Part shown: in pieces, positions 27,861 to 36,972 of the stretch
Layout: every line of letters starts with the position of its first letter
Numbering within the stretch: position 1 is the first letter of the stretch
Source: SG-bin9 sp049323835
Lineage (GTDB): Bacteria > Pseudomonadota > Alphaproteobacteria > Rhizobiales > Xanthobacteraceae
Reading direction: 5' to 3'
DNA length: 64,000 nt
Assembly (NCBI GenBank): GCA_049323835.1
Contig: JBMOOJ010000113.1
Location: forward strand, 6,204-70,203
The notes under the pieces: generated by a model
Databases searched by the model: none
Told to the model about the DNA's origin: nothing
What the model saw: the letters and a program-made list of their open reading frames with translations, nothing else
Position numbers and translations under genes: made by a program

Positions 27861-28646
27861 ATGAGCACCGTCGATTCCACCGCGCGCATCGAGAAGGGCG
27901 CCACGATTGCGGACGACGCCGTGATCGGACCGTTCTGCACAATCGGTCCGAACGTGACGATCGGTGCCGGCACGCGGCTGCTCTCGCATGTGAACGTTGC
28001 CGGGCATACGTCGATCGGTGCGAACTGCACGATCCATCCGTTCGCGTCGCTCGGCTCGCCGCCGCAGGATCTCGGTTATCGCAACGAGCCGACACGGCTC
28101 GAGATCGGCGATGGCTGCACCGTTCGCGAATCGGCGACCATGAACGTCGGGACCGTGAAGGGCGGGGGTCTGACGAAAGTCGGCGCGCGCGGCTTTTTCA
28201 TGGCCTACAGCCACGTTGGGCACGATTGCATGGTCGGTGACGATGCGATTTTCGCGAACTCCGCGACGCTCGGCGGCCACTGTGAGGTCGGTGACTCGGT
28301 CTACATCGGTGGGTTGACTGCGGTGCATCAGTTCGTCCGCATCGGCTCTCAGGCGATGGTGGCGGGGATGACGGGTGTGCGTGGTGATGTGATCCCGTAT
28401 GGCTTTGCCACCGGCCAGCACGCGCACCTCGAAGGCCTCAACGTCATCGGCATGCGCCGGCGCAAGTTCACCCGCGAGCGGTTGCACAAGGTGCGAAGGT
28501 TCTACAACGATCTGTTCTACGGCAACGGCACCTTCGAGGCGCGGCTTGCTGCCATGAAGGGACGGCAGGACGACGATCCGGCGGTTGCCGAAATTATCGC
28601 GTTCATCGAGGCGGGCGACAAGCGCCCGCTCTGCAACGTAGCCTGA
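27861..28646 (+). CDS. lpxA: UDP-N-acetylglucosamine acyltransferase
   Basis: First enzyme of lipid A synthesis, 261 residues. Hexapeptide repeats start at once (ARIEKGATIADDAVIGPFCT). The catalytic His lies in FMAYSHVGHDCMVGD, and GGLTAVHQFVRIG is the usual acyl-chain ruler region. The C-terminal helical domain (RRKFTRERLHKVRRFYNDLFYG) is complete. The ATG lies eight bases after the fabZ stop. Confidence 0.96.
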   Translation: MSTVDSTARIEKGATIADDAVIGPFCTIGPNVTIGAGTRLLSHVNVAGHTSIGANCTIHPFASLGSPPQDLGYRNEPTRLEIGDGCTVRESATMNVGTVKGGGLTKVGARGFFMAYSHVGHDCMVGDDAIFANSATLGGHCEVGDSVYIGGLTAVHQFVRIGSQAMVAGMTGVRGDVIPYGFATGQHAHLEGLNVIGMRRRKFTRERLHKVRRFYNDLFYGNGTFEARLAAMKGRQDDDPAVAEIIAFIEAGDKRPLCNVA

Positions 28647-28660
28647 CCCGTAGGCCCGTC

Positions 28661-29503
28661 ATGCAGCTCACCTCGCCGGTCGGCATTATCGCAGGCTCCG
28701 GCACATTGCCATTTGCCGTGGCGGACTCGCTCGCGGAGCGCGGTATTGGGGCAGTGCTGTTTGCGCTCAACGGCTTTTGCGATCCCGAGCGCGTGAGGTC
28801 CTATCGTCATCACTGGAGCGCGATCGGCAAGGCCGGCGCGATCATTGGCGGGTTGCGCGCAGAGGGTTGCCGCGATGTCGTGTTCATTGGCGGTCTGGTA
28901 CGGCCGGCTTTCTCCGAGATCCGGCTCGATCTGAAGACTCTTACCATCATTCCGAAGCTGGTCGCGGCGTTTCGTGGCGGCGACAATCATTTGCTGACCG
29001 GTGTCGCCCGCATCTTCGAGGACAATGGCTTTCGCATGCGCGGGGTTGCCGAGGTCGCGCCCGATTTGCTGATGCCGGCCGGAGCGATCACCAGGGTCGT
29101 TCCGGATGCTACCGAAGTTCAGGATATCGCCAAGGGGCGCGCGGTCCTCGACGCGATGAGTGCGTTCGATGCCGGGCAGGGCGTTGTCGTGATCGACGGT
29201 CATGTCGTCGCGCTCGAAGACATCGAGGGCACCGACGCGCTGCTGGCGCGCGTGGCGCGTCTGCGCACGGACGGGCGCCTGCGCGCAAGGGCGGGGCGGG
29301 GTGTGCTGGTGAAGGCGCCAAAGATCACGCAGGATTTGCGCTTCGATTTGCCGGCGCTTGGTGCGCGCACGGTCGAGGGCGCCGCGGCTGCCGGGCTTGC
29401 CGGTATCGCCGTCGTAGCAGGCCGTACGGTGCTCGCCGAACCGCAAGCGATTGTCGAGGCTGGCGATCGCGCCGGCCTGTTCGTTGTTGGCACGCCGCCG
29501 TGA
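28661..29503 (+). CDS. lpxI: UDP-2,3-diacylglucosamine pyrophosphatase LpxI
   Basis: Fourth step of lipid A synthesis in Alphaproteobacteria, replacing LpxH. The 280-residue protein (formerly DUF1009) has the N-terminal GIIAGSGTLPFAVADSL, then FIGGLVRPAFSEIRLDLKT, and the C-terminal FDLPALGARTVEGAAAAGLAGIAV and the catalytic-domain segments DGVV-like GQGVVVIDGHVVALEDIEGTD. It sits between lpxA and lpxB, and its TGA overlaps the GTG of lpxB. Confidence 0.93.
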   Translation: MQLTSPVGIIAGSGTLPFAVADSLAERGIGAVLFALNGFCDPERVRSYRHHWSAIGKAGAIIGGLRAEGCRDVVFIGGLVRPAFSEIRLDLKTLTIIPKLVAAFRGGDNHLLTGVARIFEDNGFRMRGVAEVAPDLLMPAGAITRVVPDATEVQDIAKGRAVLDAMSAFDAGQGVVVIDGHVVALEDIEGTDALLARVARLRTDGRLRARAGRGVLVKAPKITQDLRFDLPALGARTVEGAAAAGLAGIAVVAGRTVLAEPQAIVEAGDRAGLFVVGTPP

Positions 29504-30660
29504 CGCCGAACATCTATCTCATTGCAACCGAAGAGTCTGGCGACAGGCTCGGCGCCAGTTTGATGAAGGCATTGCGCGCACGTCTCGGTCCGGATGTCCG
29601 CTTTCAGGGGGTCGGGGGCGCGGGCATGCAGCGCGAGGGACTGACCTCGCTGTTTCCGATCTCCGAGCTGTCGATCATGGGCGTTGTTGCCGTCGCGCGG
29701 CAATTGCCGATGATCCTGCGCCGCATTCGCGAAACGACCGAAGCGGTGCTTGCGGCAAAACCCGCCGTGCTTGTCATTATCGATAGCCCGGACTTTACCC
29801 AGCGCGTCGCCCGCAGGGTGCGGCGGCGCGATCCATCGATCCCGATCGTCAACTACGTATCGCCGACGGTCTGGGCCTGGCGGCCGGGCCGCGCCAAGGC
29901 CATGCGCGCGTATGTCGATCACTTGCTGGCGCTCCTGCCGTTCGAACCGCAGGCGCACCGCGACCTCGGCGGTCCGCCATGCACCTATGTCGGTCATCCG
30001 CTGTTTCAGGACCGGGCTGCGCTGCGGCCGTCGGCAGAAGAGGCCGCGCGCCGCGCTGCGTCGCCGCCGGTCTTGCTGGTGTTGCCCGGCAGCCGTCGCG
30101 CAGAGATCAGGCATCTGGCTGAGACGATCGGCCAAACGCTGGCGCGCTTGCACGGCGAGGGCATCGCCTTCGAGCCCGTGCTGCCAACCGTTCCGCATGT
30201 GCATGATCTCGTCGTCGAGGCCGTCAGGGACTGGCCGGTGAAGCCGCGGATCGTCACCGGGGACGACGAGAAGCGTGCTGCCTTCCGTATCGCCCATGCA
30301 GCTCTCGCCAAATCGGGCACGGTGACGCTCGAGCTTGCGATCGCTGGCGTGCCGATGATCACCGGCTACAAGGGAACCGCAATCGAGGCGTTCATCGCGC
30401 GGCGGATGGTGACAGCTTTCTCGGCGATCCTGCCGAACCTGATCGTCGGCGAGGCCGTGATCCCGGAGTACATGCAGGAAGAGTGGACGCCTGAGCGCCT
30501 TGTGCCGGCACTGCGCGAGGTGCTGAGCGATACGCCGCTGCGGCGGCGACAGATCGAGGCGTTTGGAAAACTCGATGCGATCATGTCGACCGGCGATCGC
30601 TCACCCAGCGAGCGCGCCGCGGACATCGTCATCGCACACTTTCGATCCGGCGGCCGCTAG
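29500..30660 (+). CDS. lpxB: Lipid-A-disaccharide synthase
   Basis: Family 19 glycosyltransferase joining two acylated glucosamines into the lipid A disaccharide, 386 residues. Recognised by IYLIATEESGDRLGASLM, GVGGAGMQREGL, NYVSPTVWAWRPGRAKAM, TYVGHPLF and the LPGSRRAEIRHLAE nucleotide-sugar site, then AKSGTVTLELAIAGVPMI. The GTG start overlaps the lpxI stop (GTGA). It ends the plus-strand cluster and faces gltA. Confidence 0.95.
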   Translation: MTPNIYLIATEESGDRLGASLMKALRARLGPDVRFQGVGGAGMQREGLTSLFPISELSIMGVVAVARQLPMILRRIRETTEAVLAAKPAVLVIIDSPDFTQRVARRVRRRDPSIPIVNYVSPTVWAWRPGRAKAMRAYVDHLLALLPFEPQAHRDLGGPPCTYVGHPLFQDRAALRPSAEEAARRAASPPVLLVLPGSRRAEIRHLAETIGQTLARLHGEGIAFEPVLPTVPHVHDLVVEAVRDWPVKPRIVTGDDEKRAAFRIAHAALAKSGTVTLELAIAGVPMITGYKGTAIEAFIARRMVTAFSAILPNLIVGEAVIPEYMQEEWTPERLVPALREVLSDTPLRRRQIEAFGKLDAIMSTGDRSPSERAADIVIAHFRSGGR

Positions 30661-30664
30661 AATG

Positions 30665-30693
30665 AAAAACGGCCGGTGCGAACACCGGCCGTT
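30665..30693 (-). terminator. Intrinsic terminator of gltA
   Basis: An 11-bp perfect stem (AACGGCCGGTG, loop CGAA, CACCGGCCGTT at 30668-30693) lies between the convergent lpxB and gltA genes. On the minus strand it is followed by a run of five T, so it ends gltA transcripts; plus-strand transcripts from lpxB meet the same stem without a T-run. Confidence 0.8.
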
Positions 30694-30716
30694 CCGTACT
30701 TCCCGTCGGACGCCGC

Positions 30717-32024
30717 TTACTTGCGCTTCGAAACGTCGACGTAATCGCGCCGTGTTGCGCCCGTGTAGAGCTGGCGCGGGCGGCCGATCTTCTGGCTCGG
30801 ATCCTCGATCATCTCGCTCCACTGGCTGATCCAGCCGACGGTGCGGGCAACGGCGAACAATACCGTGAACATCGAGGTCGGGAAGCCCATCGCCTTCAGC
30901 GTGATGCCCGAATAGAAATCGACGTTCGGATAGAGCTTGCGCTGGACGAAGTACTCGTCGCTCAATGCGATCTTCTCGAGTTCCATCGCGACTTCCAGCA
31001 TCGGGTCGCCCTGATGGCCGGTCTCCTTCAAGACCTTGTGGCACATCTGCTGCATGATCTTCGCGCGCGGATCGTAGTTCTTGTAGACGCGGTGGCCGAA
31101 GCCCATCAGTCGCACCGACGAATTCTTGTCCTTCACCTTGGCGATGAACTCAGGGATTTTGTCGACGGTGCCGATTTCCGCGAGCATCGACAGCGCGGCT
31201 TCGTTGGCGCCGCCGTGCGCGGGTCCCCACAGGCAGGCGATGCCGGCGGCAATGCAGGCGAACGGGTTGGCGCCCGACGAGCCGGCGATACGCACGGTCG
31301 AGGTCGAGGCATTCTGCTCGTGGTCGGCGTGCAGGATGAAGATCTTGTCGAGCGCTTCGGCGAGCACGGGGTTGATCTTGTAGTCCTCGCACGGCACCGC
31401 GAAGCACATGTTGAGGAAGTTCGAGGCGTAATCGAGCGAGTTCTTCGGATAGATGAACGGCTGGCCGACCGTGTACTTGTAGGCCATCGCGGCGAGCGTC
31501 GGCACCTTGGCGATCATGCGCATCGAGGCGACCATGCGCTGATGCGGATCGTTGATGTCGGTCGAGTCGTGATAGAAGGCGGCGAGCGCGCCGACGCAGC
31601 CGACCATCACCGCCATCGGATGCGCGTCGCGGCGGAAGCCCTGGAAGAAGCGAGCCATCTGCTCGTGCACCATCGTATGGCGGGTGACGCGCTGGTCGAA
31701 GTCGGCCTTCTGGGCGGCGGTCGGAAGTTCCCCATACAGCAGCAGATAACAGGTCTCGAGGAAGTCGCCCTTCTCGGCGAGTTGCTCGATCGGGTAGCCG
31801 CGGTAGAGCAGGACGCCTTCGTCGCCATCGATGTAGGTGATCTTCGACTGGCAGCTGCCGGTCGAGGTAAAGCCCGGATCGTAGGTGAACATTCCGCTCT
31901 GGGCGTAGAGCTTGCTGATATCCACCACGTCGGGACCGACGGTCCCGCTCAGAACCGGAAAGTCATAGCTCTTGTCACCGACGTTGAGCTTTACGGTCTT
32001 CGAGCTTTTTGCGTCCATCGTCAT
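30717..32024 (-). CDS. gltA: Citrate synthase
   Basis: Condenses acetyl-CoA and oxaloacetate to citrate, entry step of the TCA cycle. The 435-residue protein is the large, NADH-sensitive type of Gram-negative bacteria. Catalytic residues lie in ILHADHEQNASTSTVR (His), LWGPAHGGANEAAL (His) and SGITLKAMG-containing NVDFYSG (Asp). MGFGHRVYKNYDPRA is the citrate/CoA site. The frame runs open 1.2 kb further upstream antisense to gltX, but the ATG at 32024 (MTMDAKSS) after GGGGAC is the family start. Confidence 0.96.
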   Translation of the reverse strand: MTMDAKSSKTVKLNVGDKSYDFPVLSGTVGPDVVDISKLYAQSGMFTYDPGFTSTGSCQSKITYIDGDEGVLLYRGYPIEQLAEKGDFLETCYLLLYGELPTAAQKADFDQRVTRHTMVHEQMARFFQGFRRDAHPMAVMVGCVGALAAFYHDSTDINDPHQRMVASMRMIAKVPTLAAMAYKYTVGQPFIYPKNSLDYASNFLNMCFAVPCEDYKINPVLAEALDKIFILHADHEQNASTSTVRIAGSSGANPFACIAAGIACLWGPAHGGANEAALSMLAEIGTVDKIPEFIAKVKDKNSSVRLMGFGHRVYKNYDPRAKIMQQMCHKVLKETGHQGDPMLEVAMELEKIALSDEYFVQRKLYPNVDFYSGITLKAMGFPTSMFTVLFAVARTVGWISQWSEMIEDPSQKIGRPRQLYTGATRRDYVDVSKRK

Positions 32025-32173
32025 GTCCCCGATCAGAACGGTGTGAGGGCAGGCGGGTCTGACGGCCAACAGGCGTGGCGAGGAGGCCCAGCGAGCGGTT
32101 CGGAATGTTCCGCGAATGCGTACCGCATTGCCGTTTGCGCTGCAAGATAGCCAAAGTTCCAATCGCCTGGCGG

Positions 32174-33598
32174 TCAGCCGGCGGCTTGATCCCGCAAGCG
32201 CGCCAGGCATTCCTCGCGCCCCAGAACGTCGAGCACATCGAAAATCCCGGGCGAGGTCGTCCGGCCGGTCAACGCGGCCCGCAGCGGTTGCGCGACGGCC
32301 CCCAGCTTGTGTCCGTTTTGCTCGGCAAACGCCCGGACTGCGGCCTCGGTGGTCTGCGCGGACCAGGGATCGGCCATGGTCAGCACGGGGACAAGTTCGC
32401 TGATGATTTTCCGTGCACCATCGGTCATCAGCGCCTCGGCCTTGGGTTCGAGTGGCAGCGGCCGGTCGGCGAAAATGAAGGCGGCGCCGTCGATCAATTC
32501 CAGCAGCGTCTTGGCGCGCTCCTTGATCCCCGGCATGGCCTTCAGAAGCTGGCTCCGCGTGACGGGGTTGAGCTTCGCCTTCAGAGTTGCGCCAGACGGA
32601 ATGTAGTCCAGCACCTGCTCGAAAGCGTCCACGAGCGCGGCATCGTCGCTGCCGCGGATGTAGATGCCGTTGAGGTTTTCGAGCTTGGCGAAGTCGAAGC
32701 GCGCAGCGGAGCGGCCGATCGCTGGCAGGTCGAAGGCGTCGATCATTTCCTGCGTCGTGAAGACCTCCTGGTCGCCATGGCTCCAGCCCAGCCGCACCAG
32801 GTAGTTGCGGAGCGCCGCGGGCAAGTAGCCCATGGCGCGGTAAGCATCGACACCGAGCGCGCCGTGGCGCTTCGACAGCTTCGAACCGTCCGGACCGTGG
32901 ATCAGCGGAATGTGCGCCATCACCGGGACGGTCCAGCCGAGGGCGTCGTAGATCTGTTTCTGGCGGGCGGCATTGGTCAGGTGATCGTCGCCGCGGATGA
33001 CATGGGTGACCTCCATGTCGTGATCGTCGACCACGACCGCGAGCATGTAGGTCGGGTTGCCGTCGGAGCGCAGCAGCACAAGATCGTCGAGGTTCTCGTT
33101 CTGCCAGACCACGCGGCCCTGCACCTGATCCTCGATCACTGTCTCGCCATCGAGCGGCGCCTTCAGACGGATCACCGGCTTGACGCCAGCCGGCGCCTCC
33201 GATGGATCGCGGTCGCGCCACAGACCGTTGTAGAGGCGCGTCTTACCCTCGGCGCGGGCCTTCTCGCGCATGGCGGCGAGTTCGTCGGCGCTGGCGTAGC
33301 AATGGTATGCCTTGCCGCTCGCGAGCAACTGCTCGGCCACCTCGCGATGGCGTGCCGCGCGGCTGTACTGGTAGACGACGTCGCCGTCCCAGGTGAGGCC
33401 GAGCCATTTCAGGCCGTCGATAATCGCGGCGATTGCCGGCTCGGTCGAGCGCTCCCGGTCGGTATCCTCGATCCGCAGCAGCATCTTGCCGCCGAAGCGC
33501 CGGGCATAAAGCCAGTTGAACAGTGCGGTGCGCCCGCCTCCGATGTGAAGGAAGCCGGTTGGCGAGGGGGCGAAGCGGGTAACGACGGGTGCGGTCAT
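32174..33598 (-). CDS. gltX: Glutamyl-tRNA synthetase
   Basis: Class I synthetase charging tRNA-Glu, 474 residues. The HIGH-type motif is in FAPSPTGFLHIGG, and the KMSKS-type motif is in GSKLSKRHG. The C-terminal anticodon-binding helical domain is complete. The ATG at 33598 (MTAPVVTRFAPS) is the family start. glnS is divergent from it 160 bases away, so the genome charges Gln directly. This copy need only be discriminating toward tRNA-Glu, though the misacylation pathway may persist. Confidence 0.95.
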   Translation of the reverse strand: MTAPVVTRFAPSPTGFLHIGGGRTALFNWLYARRFGGKMLLRIEDTDRERSTEPAIAAIIDGLKWLGLTWDGDVVYQYSRAARHREVAEQLLASGKAYHCYASADELAAMREKARAEGKTRLYNGLWRDRDPSEAPAGVKPVIRLKAPLDGETVIEDQVQGRVVWQNENLDDLVLLRSDGNPTYMLAVVVDDHDMEVTHVIRGDDHLTNAARQKQIYDALGWTVPVMAHIPLIHGPDGSKLSKRHGALGVDAYRAMGYLPAALRNYLVRLGWSHGDQEVFTTQEMIDAFDLPAIGRSAARFDFAKLENLNGIYIRGSDDAALVDAFEQVLDYIPSGATLKAKLNPVTRSQLLKAMPGIKERAKTLLELIDGAAFIFADRPLPLEPKAEALMTDGARKIISELVPVLTMADPWSAQTTEAAVRAFAEQNGHKLGAVAQPLRAALTGRTTSPGIFDVLDVLGREECLARLRDQAAG

Positions 33599-33758
33599 CT
33601 TGCAGGCAAAAAAGGGCATGGAAAGCGCTGCGGTTGCGCCGGGGGTGTATAGCAGCTACCGCGCATAACTAAAGGGTTCGTTGCCGGGTGTGGGCTTGGC
33701 TCAGCCGCCCGGATTTGGCAAACAGGCCGCTGATTCAAGGCGAGCAGGACATTCGAGA

Positions 33759-35438
33759 ATGGCGACGGAAGGGGCGGGCGTGGAGGCGGGACGCGATTTC
33801 ATTCGCGACATCATTGCGGCCGACCTCGACGCCGGGAAGCATGCCCAGATCGTGACCCGGTTTCCGCCGGAACCGAACGGCTATCTGCATATCGGCCACG
33901 CAAAGTCGATCGCGCTGAACTTCGGCATTGCGCAGGAATTCGCGGGCAAGTGCCACCTGCGTTTCGATGACACAAATCCGACCAAGGAAGAGCAGGAGTA
34001 CATCGATTCGATCCAGAAGGACGTGAACTGGCTCGGCTTCGATTGGGGCAAGAACCTCTTCTACGCCTCCGATTACTTCGACAAGCTGTACGAATGGGCC
34101 GAAATCCTAATCAGAAACGGCGACGCCTATGTCGACGATCAGACCCAGGACGAAATTCGCCTGAGCCGCGGCACGCTGACCGAGCCAGGCCGCAACAGTC
34201 CGTTCCGCGATCGTTCGGTGAACGAAAATCTCGATCTGTTTCGGCGCATGAAGTCGGGCGAATTTCCGAACGGCGCGCGGGTTCTGCGCGCCAAGATCGA
34301 CATGGGCTCGGGCAATATCAATCTGCGCGATCCGGTGCTGTATCGGATCCTGCACGCACATCATCCGCGCACCGGCACCAAGTGGTCGATCTACCCGAGC
34401 TACGACTACGCGCACGGCCAGTCGGATGCGATTGAGGGCATCACGCACTCGATCTGCACGCTGGAATTCGAAGATCACCGGCCGCTCTACGAGTGGCTCT
34501 TGTCGAAGCTGCCGGTGCCGTCGAAGCCGCGCCAGTACGAGTTCGCGCGGCTGAACCTGACCTACACGCTGCTGTCGAAGCGCGTGCTGACCGAACTCGT
34601 GCGCGGCGGCCACGTCTCCGGCTGGGACGACCCGCGCATGCCGAGCATCGCGGGACTGCGCCGCCGCGGCGTGCCGCCGGCCGCGATCCGCGATTTCGTC
34701 AAGCGCATCGGCGTGGCGAAAGCCAACAGCGTCGTCGACGTCAACATGCTGGAGTTCTCGATCCGCGAGGTGCTGAACAAGACCGCGCAGCGACGTCTCG
34801 CCGTGCTGCGACCGCTGAAGGTCGTGATCGAGAATTATCCGGACGGCGAGAGCGAAGAGCTGGAGGCGATCAATCATCCCGACGATCCGGCCGCCGGCAC
34901 GCGCAAGATCACGTTCTCGCGCGAGCTTTACATCGAGCAGGACGACTTCATGGAGAATCCTCCGAAGAAGTTCTTCCGTCTGTCGCCCGGCACCGAAGTG
35001 CGGCTGCGCTATGCGTATTTCATCAAGTGCACGAGCGTCGTGAAGGATGCCGCCGGAAACATCGTCGAGCTTCGCTGCACCTACGATCCCGCCACGAAGG
35101 GCGGCAACGCGCCGGACGGCCGCAAGGTCAAGGCGACCATGCACTGGCTCTCCGCCTCGCATTCGATGCAGGCGGAAATCCGGCTCTACAATCCGCTGTT
35201 CCTGAAGCCCAATCCGGATGCGGCGAACTTCGTCGCCGAGCTCAATCCGCAGTCGCTTGAAGTCCTGAGCGATGCGCGCATCGAGCCGGCGATTGTGCAG
35301 GGCAATTCGCCGGATGCGATGCAGTTCGAGCGGCAGGGCTATTTCACGCGCGATCCGGATTCGACGCCGCACAAGCCGGTGTTCAACCGCACCATCGGGC
35401 TGCGCGACACATTCGCCAAGGAAGTCGCCAAGGCGTAA
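33759..35438 (+). CDS. glnS: Glutaminyl-tRNA synthetase
   Basis: Class I synthetase charging tRNA-Gln, 559 residues. HIGH is at residues 44-47 in PPEPNGYLHIGHAKS; the KMSKS equivalent is LLSKR. The C-terminal two-barrel anticodon domain is present (KITFSRELYIEQDDFMENPP, GTEVRLRYAYFIKC, FERQGYFTRDPDS). Many Alphaproteobacteria lack GlnRS and use GatCAB instead, so this gene reflects an ancient acquisition within some lineages. The start ATG follows GAGAATG with a weak ribosome site. Confidence 0.95.
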   Translation: MATEGAGVEAGRDFIRDIIAADLDAGKHAQIVTRFPPEPNGYLHIGHAKSIALNFGIAQEFAGKCHLRFDDTNPTKEEQEYIDSIQKDVNWLGFDWGKNLFYASDYFDKLYEWAEILIRNGDAYVDDQTQDEIRLSRGTLTEPGRNSPFRDRSVNENLDLFRRMKSGEFPNGARVLRAKIDMGSGNINLRDPVLYRILHAHHPRTGTKWSIYPSYDYAHGQSDAIEGITHSICTLEFEDHRPLYEWLLSKLPVPSKPRQYEFARLNLTYTLLSKRVLTELVRGGHVSGWDDPRMPSIAGLRRRGVPPAAIRDFVKRIGVAKANSVVDVNMLEFSIREVLNKTAQRRLAVLRPLKVVIENYPDGESEELEAINHPDDPAAGTRKITFSRELYIEQDDFMENPPKKFFRLSPGTEVRLRYAYFIKCTSVVKDAAGNIVELRCTYDPATKGGNAPDGRKVKATMHWLSASHSMQAEIRLYNPLFLKPNPDAANFVAELNPQSLEVLSDARIEPAIVQGNSPDAMQFERQGYFTRDPDSTPHKPVFNRTIGLRDTFAKEVAKA

Positions 35439-35447
35439 CGCGTAACG

Positions 35448-35921
35448 TTACGCCGCCGAAAGGCCGCACTCCACTTCGAGCAACAGGCGGTCGAGCCCCT
35501 CGCCGGTACCGTGGATGCGCAGCGTGAGATCGTCGTGCCCGTCGAGATAGGCAAGCTGTTCGGTGAGTTGCAGGCGCGTGCCGTTTCCGTCCGGATGCAG
35601 TTCGACCGTCACCAGCGATGCCGAGAGCGTCCGGCCGCCGACTTCGATGCCGTAGGCAAAGATGATGCGCGCGTCGGGAACGATCTCAATGAAGGTCTTG
35701 TCGACGAGTTGCAGTGTGCCGTCGGGAAGGGTGGCACGATGGATCTCGCGGCCGCCCGGACGAAAGTCGAGGCTGTACTCGCTGGTGCCGGTGTCGGCAT
35801 GGCAGTCGGACCAGCGCTGCTTGGCTTTCGGATCGGACCACGCATTGAACACGCGGGCGGGCGAGGCTTTGAATCTGCGCTCGAGCACGAAGCTCGTATG
35901 TGCGGCTGATCGGCGGGTCAT
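35448..35921 (-). CDS. SRPBCC (AHSA1-type) domain protein
   Basis: A 157-residue START/Bet v 1-like hydrophobic-pocket protein. The fold signature FVLERRFKASPARVFNAWSDPKAKQRWSD opens the protein; FRPGGREIHRATLPDG and a C-terminal amphipathic helix (TGEGLDRLLLEVE) follow. Such proteins are very often encoded with an ArsR regulator, as here, where its ATG overlaps the ArsR stop (ATGA) behind a GAGGAGG site. Ligand unknown; a stress or xenobiotic role is inferred from the GST in the same operon. Confidence 0.88.
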   Translation of the reverse strand: MTRRSAAHTSFVLERRFKASPARVFNAWSDPKAKQRWSDCHADTGTSEYSLDFRPGGREIHRATLPDGTLQLVDKTFIEIVPDARIIFAYGIEVGGRTLSASLVTVELHPDGNGTRLQLTEQLAYLDGHDDLTLRIHGTGEGLDRLLLEVECGLSAA

Positions 35922-36259
35922 GACGGCTCCTCCTCGCTGAGGTGCTGGTCGAGGCCATCGAACTGCCTGTTCCACATGGCTTTGCGGCCTGCGACCCAGG
36001 CTTCAAGCCCGCTGAACGCATCGGGCGCGATGCGATAGGTTCGCACGCGGCCGTTTTTTTCCGAGCGCACGATACCGCCGGCCTCCAGCACCGCGAGATG
36101 TTTCAGGGCTGACGGCAATGCGATGTCGAGCGGCTTCGCGAGATCGCTGACCGAGGCCGGACCGTTGCTGAGCCGATCGACCATCGCGCGGCGACTGCCG
36201 TCGGCGAGTGCGACGAACATTCGGTCGAGTCGTGTCGCGGGGTGGCTATCAGGCCGCAT
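35918..36259 (-). CDS. ArsR/SmtB family transcriptional regulator
   Basis: A 113-residue winged-helix regulator. The DNA-binding part runs over about residues 14-85: FVALADGSRRAMVDRL, the recognition region VSDLAKPLDIALPSALKHLAVLE, and the wing GGIVRSEKNGRVRTYRI. No Cys-based arsenic or metal site is visible (there are no Cys), so it is of the SRPBCC-linked non-metal type. It overlaps the 3' end of the GST gene by 11 bases, and its stop overlaps the AHSA1 start. The likely operator is the inverted repeat at 36949-36972. Confidence 0.9.
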   Translation of the reverse strand: MRPDSHPATRLDRMFVALADGSRRAMVDRLSNGPASVSDLAKPLDIALPSALKHLAVLEAGGIVRSEKNGRVRTYRIAPDAFSGLEAWVAGRKAMWNRQFDGLDQHLSEEEPS

Positions 36260-36938
36260 GGGTGAGGTCCGTCAGGAAGCGGGCCGGGATGGCGTCTGCG
36301 AGAGGAAAGTACCGAAAGAAGGGCTGCGCACCGGCAATGACGCGGCGAACGGACGGACGCGCCATCAGCCGTTCGAAGTAATTCGCGAGACGCACGTGTT
36401 CCGGCGGGAACGGCTGGACGATCGCTGCATAGAACAGCGACGGCGCGGCCGCGCAATCGGCGATGCTGAAGCAATCTCCGGCTGCCCAGAGGTAGTCGCC
36501 GCGCCGCGTTTCGATCAGATCGTAAGCGGATTTCAGTCCAGCTATTGCGCTGGCGATCGCATGCGGATCGCGCTCCGCTTCGGAGCGAAGCTGCTGTGCG
36601 ATGAAGCGCTGCATCGGCTCCATAACGTACAAGTCATAGAGCCGATCCCAAAGCCGAGCCTGCAATTGCTGCTCCCGATCGGGAGGCAGCAGGGAATTTG
36701 CGCCCGGGTGATGCTGCTCAAGGTGCTCGATCATGATCGAGGTCTCCGGCACGACCCGATCGTCGTCGACCATCAGCGGAATTTTGCCGCTCGGCCACAG
36801 AGCGCCGAAGGCCGCTTTCTCCCCCGGGTTACCGAGATTGACGACATGCGCTTCGAACGGGGTGCCGTTCTCATACAGGGCGATCAGCACCTTCCAGCAG
36901 TAGGACGAGAGCGGATGGTAATGCAGCGTCAGCACCAT
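36249..36938 (-). CDS. Glutathione S-transferase family protein
   Basis: A 229-residue cytosolic GST. The thioredoxin-like N-terminal domain begins LHYHPLSSYCWKVLIALYENG; PSGKIPLMVDDD and PETSIMIEHLE carry the cis-Pro and glutathione-binding Ser. The helical domain has the N-capping box region CFSIADCAAAPSLFY. It is first in a three-gene operon with ArsR and AHSA1-type genes. Substrate unknown; detoxification is the general family role. GAGGTGA lies just before the ATG. Confidence 0.9.
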   Translation of the reverse strand: MVLTLHYHPLSSYCWKVLIALYENGTPFEAHVVNLGNPGEKAAFGALWPSGKIPLMVDDDRVVPETSIMIEHLEQHHPGANSLLPPDREQQLQARLWDRLYDLYVMEPMQRFIAQQLRSEAERDPHAIASAIAGLKSAYDLIETRRGDYLWAAGDCFSIADCAAAPSLFYAAIVQPFPPEHVRLANYFERLMARPSVRRVIAGAQPFFRYFPLADAIPARFLTDLTHAA

Positions 36939-36948
36939 CGTTCACCTC

Positions 36949-36972
36949 ATAGTTTCCGTATAGGCTAACTAT
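36949..36972 (-). promoter_or_regulatory. Inverted repeat overlapping the GST-arsR promoter
   Basis: ATAGTT and AACTAT form an inverted repeat around a 12-base spacer just upstream of the GST gene. On the minus strand the spacer holds a CTATAC -10-like box, with CTTAAA about 16 bases further upstream. A repressor bound here would block the promoter, as expected for autoregulation by the ArsR protein of this operon. Confidence 0.5.

Noticed and set aside
32085..32115. Possible SOS box upstream of gltA (GTTC...GTTC)
   Set aside because: The spacing is five bases, not seven, and citrate synthase is not an SOS gene.
32025..33221. N-terminal extension of the gltA frame to 834 residues
   Set aside because: The extra 400 residues are antisense to gltX and show no citrate synthase family features; the ATG at 32024 matches the family start.
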